A stretch of DNA of 64,000 bases from Camarhynchus parvulus (lineage: Eukaryota > Chordata > Aves > Passeriformes > Thraupidae). A model generated the notes under the pieces. The model made no database searches. It was not told where the DNA came from and saw only the letters and a program-made list of their open reading frames with translations. The stretch's first letter is position 1, and the number at the start of each line of letters is the position of its first letter. Of this stretch, positions 55,020 to 64,000 are shown piece after piece. A program made the translations under genes and the position numbers. The stretch lies in contig NC_044596.1 of NCBI RefSeq assembly GCF_901933205.1, forward strand, positions 5,364,104 through 5,428,103, read 5' to 3'.

Positions 55020-55860
55020 GCGGGTGACCCCGCACCTCACCCGCGACCCTCCCCCGGGGGGCTCCGGCCGGGGCGGGCAATCCCCGTCCGCAACGTCCGC
55101 TCCGATGGCTCCCGACGTGCGGGCACAAGGCCCCTTTGTCACCCCGGGGATGCGGCGCGGGGGGACCCGGCGGGGACCGTGCGGGGGCAGCGCAGCCCCG
55201 ACGGGGCGGGAGCCCGGGGACCCGACGGGGGTAGCGCAAACAGCCCGACTGTGCCCCCCCAAGCACACACCCCATCGGGGGAGCCCCGGGGGGAGGCACC
55301 GAGCTCCGGCCGGGGGGCGAGCAGGGCTGGAGCGACCCCGGCGCCCCCCGCCATCCGCCGGGGCTCGGGGCAGGCGGAGGGCTGCGGGCCGGGAGGAAGG
55401 AGGGGCTGGAGGAGGAGGAGGCGGAGGAAGGGGGGGTTGGGAGTCTCTTCCCGGCGAGCGCTTACCTGCTCCGTGCTCCGGAGGGGCTGGGCCGGCCGCG
55501 GTGCCGGGAGCGGGGCCGGGGCCGGAGCGGGGCCGGGGCCGGGCCGGGCCGGGGCGGGCGGCAGGAATGCGGGGAGCGCGGCGGGCTCCGGGTCCGCGCA
55601 CGGAGCCAGGCGCAGCGACGGGAAAGTTTATGCGAGGGAGGAGCGGAAAGTTGGGAGTCAATCAGGAGGCGGCGGGGCCGGGCCGGGCCTCCTCCTCCTC
55701 CCCTAACCTCCTTCTCCACCTCCTCCTCCTCCTCCTCCTCTTCTTCCCAGCCCTTCCTCCCGCCCGACCCTCCCGACCTCCCCGTCGGGGTAGCGGGCAG
55801 CGGGACTTCGCTTACGCAGGGAGGTTTATTTTTTGGGAAAGGGCAGTCCTGGAGTTCGGC
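55020..55860 (-). promoter_or_regulatory. CpG island, probable distal TEAD3 promoter and 5' UTR exon
   Basis: This is the densest CpG island of the window. On the minus strand a consensus donor (GGAGCAG|GTAAGCGC, exon edge 55466) ends a GC-rich segment that would be a noncoding exon of about 150-250 nt. It would splice to the exon at 44305. TULP1 lies 5 kb upstream on the same strand. The assignment to TEAD3 is by position and strand. Confidence 0.5.
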
Positions 55861-56035
55861 CCGGCCCGGGTTATGGGAGCGCCCTCTATGAGCCTTCCTC
55901 ATCTTCCTCCTCTTCCTCCTTCGCCCTCCGGCATTCCCGGGATGCGGCCCTGGGATGCGGCCTTGGGCCAGGGCATGGAGGTGCTGCTGTCCCGTCTTGT
56001 CCTGTCCCGTCCGCAGCCAGCCTGGGTCACCCGTG

Positions 56036-56275
56036 CACGCCTTCATCCCCTTCTGCACGTCTTCATCACCCTCTGTGCCTACTCTTCATTCCCACTCCCC
56101 TTCACTCACCCGTGTCCCTCTGCTCACCTCCATTCCCTTCCACACGTTTTCATTGTCCTCTGCACACTGTAATGCCCTGCCACACATCTTCATCCTGTTC
56201 TTCCTTCCCATCCTGACATCTTCATCCCCCTCCAAACATCCTCATCCTCACACACACACACTCTCAGTCCCCCAC
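56036..56275. repeat. Degenerate pyrimidine-rich repeat
   Basis: CTTCATCCCC, CACGTCTTCATCACC and similar units recur irregularly, ending in a short (CA)n. Confidence 0.7.
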
Positions 56276-59200
56276 ACCCCACCAATCTGCAGATTCCCTG
56301 TTTCTCCCAGGCACACACCCCGTGGTGCCCAGGGTGGGAATTCAGCCCACACTGCTGGGATTTCTCAAGGGTATTCAGCCAGGATCCACACCATGGTCAC
56401 TTCCTCTGAGCGAGCTGATGGGTGGTAATGTGCTAAGCCACAGCAAGCTGATCACACACAAACCCCTGGCCACGACCCAGCCCGACCATCAGGAACTGCA
56501 GCCCCAAAAGGGGCAAAAGCCTCAGTCCCCCTGGGCCTCCACAGGCCTGTGCCACAGTACCCCAAACCCCCAGAGATAAATCAGGGTGAGGAATCCTCCC
56601 AGCGCCCTGCTGGGAGAAGGGATGTTCTTTGCATCCCATCCCTTCCAGAAACATATTTTTCTAATTTTCCTCATGAGCTTGGTTGTATTCAAGCGTTTTG
56701 GGACAAGACAGCCAATGCTTCAGCCCGTGAAGTGACGGGCTGTGAAGCATCCAGCGCATTCAGCAATTGTGTGTGATTCATAAAGCCATATCGCATTCTT
56801 CCACCCTTGGCCTGCTGCTAACTTGTAAGAAATCTGGACCAAAAACTGCAACAAAATGGCTGCTATTCTCCAAGGGCTGTTCAGAGCCTCGTTACTCATC
56901 CCTTACTTGGGCAAAAATGACATTGAGTGCTCCTGGAGATGACAGCCTTAATTGAGTTCAATAGGAGTTTAGGCTGAGTAAGGCATGAGCAAACAAGTGT
57001 GCATTAGCCCATGAATAAAATCCTCATCTGCAAATGTTGAGGAACACATGTAACACTGAGCAGGGGAGTGCTGAGGGGGTCCCTGCTGCTCTGGCCCTGC
57101 CATTTGGGCAGGGGTCTGGCTGCAGCATCCAGCACAACTGATGGTGGTGCTGGGATGAGCTTGTTCAGGAGTGCAAAGATTCAAGGCTGGCTCAGTGGTT
57201 TGTTTCCATTCTGCCTCTTAATTTTTATTTATTTTCCTCCTTCAGAAGTCCATGGTCCTTGTTTCTGCTATTTTTCTGTCCACTGGTGGGAACAGCAACT
57301 TCCTTTCTCAAATTATAATATAAAAGAGCTGCAAGCTGCAACGCCATAAATAATATTTTCTTATGGCCAGAACATCCAAGTCTAGGCAACACACCAAGAA
57401 CAGCTACAACATTGTAAAACTCCAACACTTCTCCAGAATGGATTCACTAATTAAAAAATTACTCCTTTTAAAAAGCAGTTGAAAAATATTGGCTTTCCCA
57501 TTGCTTGCTGCCTTCACTTGCTGCATCGAGAAGGAGCCCATTCTGCAAAGCCACTGCTGAGCCCACCAGCAATCAGTCTGCCTTCCCCTCTAAAAAATGT
57601 TACCAAATAAATAGAAGGGGAGGGGGAGGGAGGAGAAGAACACCTCATGGCAATCACTTCTTTAATTAATTAAAATTTTGCCGCTTCAGAGCTGGAGAGA
57701 GACCCCCAGGGCTGGGGCCATGGCAGCTCGCTGGGAACCAAACATCTCCAGCCCTTCCATTGCTGGACAAGGAGTTTCCCAGTGCTGGTCTCCCCTCCCA
57801 CACCGCCCAGGATGTACCAGCCCTTCCCTCCTCAGGCTGCCTTCCCAGTGGGGCATTTGCCTCCTGGAACCCACAGAAATATCTGTCAGCCCCCCAAAGA
57901 GAGCAGGGCTCAGAAATGGGTGCGTGGAGCCCCCCAAACCCCAGGGATCTGAGAAGAGTGGTTGGAGAAGAGCCCCCACATCCACCTGCCTGCTCAGCTC
58001 TGGACCAGCGTCTTTGCACTCATCAGGGCAGGATGGGGATGAACCACAGAGAGAGCCACCAGCACTGCAGGGACACTGGTCCTGGCTGGGATGGGTTCAG
58101 CAGCGAGGTGGGGCCTTATTTTCTTCCTCCCCTTTGCCTTATAAGCACCTCTGCAAAAATAAAACTCATTTCCCAAGAGGTTCCCTTGAGGAGCTGACGA
58201 CAGTCGCCTCTGGCCACTGGCCACACTTGTGCCCCTGCACGAGCACTTTGTGGGGTTAAATCCACTCCTACAGCACCAGCCCAAAGCCAGCACCCCTAAA
58301 ACGAACCTTCAGAAACCTCAAAGTCTCACACTGCAGGGAAAACATCATCCCTGGCGATTGAGGAAACCCTTTCTCCGAGGAACACACACACTTTGGACTC
58401 AAACACCATTGATAAGGCTCTTTCTTCTTCTTTTTTTTTTTTTATCTTTTCTTGCAGCAAGCATTCCTTTCACACCCACGCACACCCCGGCATCCTCAGC
58501 CATTGGTCTGCCGGCGCATCCGTCACACTTTCCGCCGGCCAGAGCAGATCCACATTTCAACTGCTTCCATCCCTCATCTCCTCTGGTGTTAACAGCCAGC
58601 GCAAACAAAGGGCCCGAACATCCATCGCCCCATTAAATTGTTTTCGTTTGTTTCTTCTGCCACAGTTGGTTTGCGTTAGAGGGTTTGTAAAAGGGATTTG
58701 GGATGGGCGGCTGATGCAGCGGCTGCTCTGACTTTGGGTGACGCTGCAAGGGGCACCCGGGACAGGGATTTTGCTCTGCCACGGGTGACAGGCCAGGGAA
58801 ACCTGAAGGGTTTGCAAGCAACAGTGGGCAAATGGAAAATGGAAAGTTTCTGGGTGAGGGGAGGGAGAATCAACCTGGGGAGCAGCTGGGATAACAGCAG
58901 AGAGAATGTGGGGAGCCCAAAGCCCTCTCTCTCACCAGGCTGCTTCTTTTCTCCGTGCACTGGAGGAAATGGGGACAAGCATTGGCTCAACCGTTAGCTG
59001 AGCTCGTCCCGATTTCAAACAGATGTTGGGCTTGTGGCTGGATTTGGGCAGAAAGCTCCTGCTTTCCCCACATTTGCTGGCCATACCTCGTCAGGGATGC
59101 TGGCCCTGAACTGCTGTGACTGGTTCTCCCTTTAGCTCACAAAATGATCTCTGAGCTGGCTGTGTGGGTGATGTATGATGTCCCACACGGGCTGGCTTGT

Positions 59201-60413
59201 CCCCAAGCTGTCCACCTCTGCCTGCCCCACCACGAGCATCTGCCCAAGAATCACGAAGCCCAGATTCATACAGCTGGGGCAGAGCTCCACTCCCATCTGC
59301 AAAGCCACTGGGGCAGATGTTTACCAGTGGTCCAGCAGCACTTGGTGCCCCTGTCACTGTCATCTGTCCTCAACTCCATGCTCAGCTCACGGTGATGTTG
59401 CGACACTGCCCAGAGAGGATGAGCATCCCTCTTGCACAACCACCTCCATCTCATCCATCTGCTCCTCAGCCTTTCTGCCACAGCAGCCTCTCAGCTGCAT
59501 TGACTTGGGGGGCTCATATCACCCCCAGAATAGGGGAACAACCCCTTTATGTCCTGGGAAGAGAATCCCACATGGTTCTGGAGTCAGTGTGTGAGCTGAG
59601 CAGGTGAGAAACAGCACCAGAGAGCTGAGGATGGTGTTTCAGGGCCCCTTGGCATGTCCCCATTTTTCTCACCACTGAATTAATCAGATTTGTTTGTGCA
59701 GCCAAATCCTCACCCCGTAACTGGTGGAACTGGGGGCGTGAGCTGTCCTGCTTCTCTTCAGCATCTCCCCATCAATCTGAGACAGGGCACCTTCTGTCCA
59801 CCGCCTCTCATGAGCAGAGAGCACCACCTGTGGGGCCACCTGGGGCACGTGAGGGGCACCACAGAGTAAGGGGGCAAGGGTTGAGGGCACGGGGAGCTCA
59901 GCAGGGCCTGCCTGGGTGCTGAGCGTGACTCAGCACCGCGCCACACCTCGTGAGTCACTCACTGCTTCCTGGTGCACCCTGAGTTTTCTCTTCCAGGTCT
60001 CTCCTGGCAGCACTGGCCCAGCTGGGCCACCTGCCAGCAATGCAAGCTCTGCCTCACGTGCCTGCCAGCCCTCCTGTGCTGGCACTGTCACCCCTCGGCA
60101 CGTGCCCGTGTGCTGCCGGTGCCAGGCTGCTCCTTAGGGCCCCAAATCCCTAAAAAGCAATTTCTGGGCAGTGAGGTGAGACCCAGTGGGTGCAAGCACA
60201 CCATGGGTGCCAGCCATCCACTCACACCAGGGCAAAATGGGGCAAAAGAGAGGCTTTGTGCCTGGTGGGCAATGAGCTGGGATGGGGGCTTTAGCTGGGA
60301 GCTTAGGCAGAGCCCACCTGCATGTGGGCAGGGATGAGGAAACACAAAGTGAGGAGACCACCTACCACCTTCTCACTGGGACAGCATAAACCATAACAAT
60401 CAAATAACCAACC
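56276..60413. other. Intergenic DNA between TULP1 and TEAD3, no gene seen
   Basis: Mixed sequence, more AT-rich around 56640-57480, with no exon of a known family. One strong hairpin lies at 56715-56750. The right end probably includes TULP1 3' UTR, whose poly(A) site I could not find. Confidence 0.45.
56715..56750. other. Strong hairpin-forming inverted repeat
   Basis: ATGCTTCAGCCCGT (56715-56728) and ACGGGCTGTGAAGCAT (56735-56750) pair over 14 bp with a 2-nt bulge and a 6-nt loop. It sits in AT-balanced sequence unlike the GC-rich surroundings, so it may be part of a conserved element. No known RNA family was recognised. Confidence 0.6.
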
Positions 60414-60480
60414 CCCAAAAACAAACAAACAAAAACAGACAAACAAAAAACCCCAAAAAAACCAACAAAAAAAAAAAATA
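60414..60480. repeat. A-rich simple sequence near the TULP1 3' end
   Basis: AAACAAACAAAAAC-type A-rich tract on plus, which would be a U-rich stretch in a minus-strand TULP1 3' UTR. Confidence 0.8.
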
Positions 60481-60845
60481 GCGGGGGGAGGGTGGATGAT
60501 CTTCCAGGATCTGAGTCCAAAGGGACGAGACAGGGATTGCAGTCAGCCTCATCTGCTGAATATGAATTGACCTCCAGCCTGGCTCTGCCATCGCCCCATC
60601 CCAGCGATTTGCCCCGAATTTGCCTGGAGAGGCAGCGTGGCTGCAGCTGGATGAGCATCCCACAGCACCCAGTGGGCACCTGGTGCCTTGAACCGCCCCA
60701 GGAAGAGCCGAGACTGCAGGAAGGTGGAAATGCAGGGAGTGGAGCAGGACAGGGATGCAGGAGCATCCTTGGGGCACTGGCAGCAGCCCCGGTAGTCCCG
60801 GTGGTCCCAGCAGCCCCAGTGGTCCCGGTGGCCCCGGTGCAGGTG

Positions 60846-63800
60846 CTACTCGCAGGCCAGCTTCCCGTCGAAGCTGGAGAGGGCGATGGCGAAGGCCTGC
60901 ACGGCACACAGGGGGTAGTTGTAGTCCATGGTGAAGGCGTCATCCGCCACACGCCCAAACTGCATCACGATGTAGTCAGCTGTGAGAGAGAGGGGAGCCA
61001 CCGGGCTGTCACCTGTGCACCCAGCCAGCCCACGCGGCAGAGGCCCAAAGAAGCTGCCCACGCACGCCCACCCAAACTCAGCCTGTGGCTCCTGTGCTGT
61101 GCTGCAGCACAGATCACCAAAAAGCATCGTTTTCCCATGGCACCCTCTGGTGCCTCCAGCACCCCCTTCCCTGGGTGCCACAGCCCCCCAAGGGACAGGG
61201 ACCCCACTCATTCCCCTCCCCTCCCCAGACCGTGGGATGGCTGCTGCTGGAGGGCGGGTGACAGGAAATCTGTAAAAATAACCAGGGGCCCTCAAGAGGC
61301 TTTTTCTGTCCCGTAACCCAACACCCTGGAGGCCAAGGGTTTCTGACTGCGCCGGACAGGTGACGAGCAGCCGCATGCAGGCAGAGCTGCTGCCACTGCT
61401 GAGGGACTGTCCCCGAGGCAGTGCACCCCAGGGTGAGCCTGCCAGCAGCGTGGGGTGTGTGCTGGGGACAGTGCTCTGGGCTGGGTGGGTGGCTGCAGTG
61501 TGATGGGGGCTCAGCACCCCACAGGATCTGTCCCTGCCCTAAATCTGCCTGGCAGAGCCCCACACGCTGCCCCTGCCTGCACCAGGGCCCAAGGGCAGCT
61601 CCTGCAGGGAGCTCTGTCTGGCTTCATCCCAGCTCCAGCAAAGGCAGGCAAGACTCCAGAGCATGAAAAAACTGAACTTCAACAAAAACAGTGGGTGCTG
61701 GGGCCAGCTCATGAGGCAGTGCTCCTCCACCCTATCCCCCGTCCCAGCTTACGGTCACTGCTGTGCACGATCTGGAAATTTTTGACTGAGGCGTGGGTGA
61801 CCCGGCCGTGGAAATTGAGGACGTAGGACTGGGTCTCATCATTCCACACTGGGGCCTTGTTGTGCAGCTCGATCACGTTGTCCATGTTCCTGTTCTGCCA
61901 TCGCATCAGGAGGCCGTCGTTATCCTGGGGAGGGGAGCAGAGTTGGGGGGACCCCTCCAGAGCCCTGCCACCTCCTGTGGCATCCTCTGTAACAGGACCC
62001 AGCTGGAAATGAGATCTATCAAGGGGAAAAAAACAGACACCATGTCTCCCACCTCCCAGGGACACCTGAAAGCCTCTCCATGCCCCACGATGGGTAAAAT
62101 CCAAGGTGGTGCCCAGCAAACCCAGCTCCCAAGGAGTTTCTCCCAGTCTGGCCCCTGACTTACGTTCCGGGGCCGGATGGGCACCCTCTCACAGTCAGCA
62201 TTCATCCCAGGGATGATGACAGTCATCTTCCTGGGGCCTTTGAACCCTAAAACGTTGGTTTCCTGCAAGAGAAACCCTGTCCCTCAAACCAGCAACCACC
62301 GCAGGTTTCAGCCTCTCGTGGGGGCTGAACTAGGGCTCGGGGGTGGCTCCAGCCCATCCCACACGTCTGCAAGCCCCAGTGAAGGGGTGCAGGGTGGGAA
62401 CCCCTCTCTCCCTGCCCGGGAGAGGCGGGAAGGGGCTCCTGTGTGGCTGCTCTTACGTAGACCACGGCCGAGAGCTCCTGCCGCACGTTGGACCAGTCGG
62501 CGTTGGCCCTGTCGGGGTTGGCGCCGTTGTCAAACACGGTGAACCTCGTTCCCATCAGGTTGGATCTGCAGCCAAGGGTGGGACATGGCTGTGGCTGAGG
62601 TCACTGAGTCCCCTCTGCCCTCTCTGTCACCTCTCTCCAGGCACAGCCTTGGTTTTGGTCTGGCTGCAAACCCCCAGTGCTGTTCCCCACTAATGCCAAC
62701 CTTCCCACTCTCCAGTGATTTTTTTGGGTTCAGGAACCCCCAAATCGGGGTGTGATTGGGTGCTGCCACCACAGGGACCCCCAGCATTGCTGTGTGGCTG
62801 CTGGCAGTGCAGGCTGGGACTTGCCAGGTGCCTTTTCTAGCCATGACCTGTCTGCTGGGAGGAACCGGCCGAGCTTGTTTTCCCCTCTCAGCCCCCCACC
62901 ACTCCTCAGGTCAGACACAGCAGTGGGAAATGCTGAATTTAACCTCCCGTCTGCGCCAGCCATAGCTTGGGACAGCCTGTAAGCCATGGAGTGGGAAGAG
63001 GGTGCTGCAGAAATGGGGTGCCACCAAACTGGGGTGCCACCAAACTGGGGTGCCAGCTCTGCTCCTACCTCAGCTTCCCGATGAAGTTCTCTCCACCCCG
63101 TGACAGGTCAGTGGGGTCGATGGAGATGAGGTAGTTGGAGGTTTTGCTCTTCTTACGCTTTCTCCCAGCAAGGAGGAACACCTGGTAGAGCAGTGGGACC
63201 ATGTGGGAATGGGACATTGTCACTGCCATGGTCACTGCTGTCCCCAACAAGTCACTGCCATGACCTTGAGCAAGTCATGAAGACGATCCCCAAAATCCTG
63301 CCTGCATTACAGGGCAGGAGGGGCTGAGCCCAGCCCAGCTTTAGTGGCTCTCCAGCTCTGTTAGCTCATCCTCCCAGGCACCACCCACAGGAACTGCAGG
63401 ACAGGGAAGCAGCCCCATTCAGGACACACCAGAGCAGTGGGATGCAGGCGAGCATCCCCCCCAAACCCTGAGGGTGCTCTCTGGGATGGCTGCAGAGCCC
63501 CAGGGGTCTCCATGCCCCACCCCAAATCACCTTTTTGTCATTGTCCAAGTGCAGGTAGTAGGTGGGGTAGAGCCCCCTGTCCATGCCCTTCTTGTCCCGT
63601 GTCACCCGGCACTTGACGGTGACGCCCTGCGGCGCCGGCTGCAGCACAAACTCCTCCAGGTTCTCCACCTCGATCACAGGGGACGGGGGCCTCTCCTCCT
63701 TCTGCTGCAGCGTGAGAGGGGATGGTGACCCCAGAGCCTCCCCAGCTCATTGCTCCTTGCTGTCCATCCCCCCTGGGCTCTGCAGCCGCTGGCTTTGGGG

Positions 63801-63979
63801 ACACTCTGGTGGCTCTCACTGGGGGATGCTGCAAACCTCCTGACCTGCCCTGAGGGGTTCCCCATGGCTCTCAGGGGTCTTTTGTACCTTCTTTGATTTC
63901 TTTGCTTTCCCCTTCTTGTTGGAGTTTTTCTGCAGGGTCTCTGGGGTCTCCTCCTCACTCTCATCTCCTCTGGGAGGAG
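60846..63979 (-). CDS. TULP1: TULP1, tubby-like protein 1 (partial, 5' end beyond the window)
   Basis: Exons in transcription order: 63888-about 63979, 63531-63704, 63069-63181, 62457-62565, 62164-62262, 61753-61924 and 60846-60979. All seven join in phase. The first visible exon is Lys/Glu-rich ([13 protein letters not shown]), like the low-complexity N-terminal half. The rest is a complete tubby domain, from [18 protein letters not shown] through [54 protein letters not shown] and [20 protein letters not shown] to the C-terminal FDGKLACE. The tubby domain is a closed beta-barrel with a central helix that binds phosphoinositides. TULP1 is a photoreceptor protein needed for ciliary protein traffic, and human mutations cause retinal degeneration. 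No break is seen. The next gene downstream is TEAD3 on the same strand, as on human 6p21.31. The acceptors at 63704 and 63979 each have an alternative 3 nt away. Confidence 0.93.
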
Positions 63980-64000
63980 CTGCTGGCAGGAACACATAGG

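Larger units (their letters stand above)
44306..55465 (-). other. Presumed TEAD3 5' intron and upstream DNA, no coding gene
   Basis: About 11 kb between the acceptor of the AUA-containing exon (CAG|GTTGTCC, exon edge 44305) and the distal CpG-island exon. It holds a candidate proximal promoter (45150-45330), scattered GC-rich patches (46400-46480, 51250-52060) and simple repeats. I found no exon of a known family on either strand. Confidence 0.5.

Noticed and set aside
55024..56172. 382-codon plus-strand open frame in the distal CpG island
   Set aside because: CpG-island artefact; the same segment has a good minus-strand splice donor that fits a TEAD3 5' UTR exon.
60359..60845. TULP1 poly(A) signal
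   Set aside because: I looked for AATAAA or ATTAAA on the minus strand within about 1 kb of the stop codon and found no convincing one.

Overview
This is vertebrate nuclear DNA, almost certainly from a bird and probably a songbird. Four genes give spliced coding sequences that match known vertebrate families exon by exon. Introns are short, with GT-AG borders. GC is high and gene density is microchromosome-like. A 385-bp solo LTR of a type I remember as abundant in passerines lies in one intron. A run of exactly 500 N (3111-3610) is a scaffold gap.

Layout, left to right. (1) 667-3110, plus strand: a makorin-like E3 ubiquitin ligase (two CCCH fingers, RING, third CCCH), cut at its 3' end by the gap. 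(2) 5633-11307, plus: a 14-exon, 432-residue member of the IRAG1/IRAG2 (MRVI1/LRMP) family, with coiled coils and a C-terminal membrane anchor. (3) 16365-23894, plus: MICAL1, the actin-oxidising flavin monooxygenase with CH, LIM and bMERB domains. (4) 25264-28212, minus: SMPD2, neutral sphingomyelinase, converging tail-to-tail on MICAL1 with poly(A) signals 38 bp apart. (5) 32624-44253, minus: TEAD3, the YAP/TAZ-dependent Hippo transcription factor, with an 11-kb upstream intron leading to a CpG-island promoter near 55.0-55.9 kb. (6) 60846-63979, minus: the 3' half of TULP1, running off the right edge.

MICAL1-SMPD2 are neighbours on human 6q21, and TEAD3-TULP1 are neighbours on human 6p21.31. 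The window therefore joins two blocks that are far apart on human chromosome 6. No shared pathway or operon-like system links the genes; this is ordinary vertebrate gene order.

The most interesting content is in TEAD3. It has an AUA start codon, two tandem 63-nt alternative exons for the end of the TEA domain, and a 12-nt microexon (AMNL) with an inverted repeat about 80 nt upstream of its 3' splice site. It also has a degenerate intronic minisatellite and a proximal candidate promoter with CArG and CRE-like sites. The IRAG-like gene may be a third paralogue and carries two GATA-rich candidate enhancers. MICAL1 exon 3 and SMPD2 exon 1 each carry a small frameshift relative to the family; both may be assembly errors. 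About 16 kb between the TEAD3 coding start and TULP1 has no recognisable coding gene.
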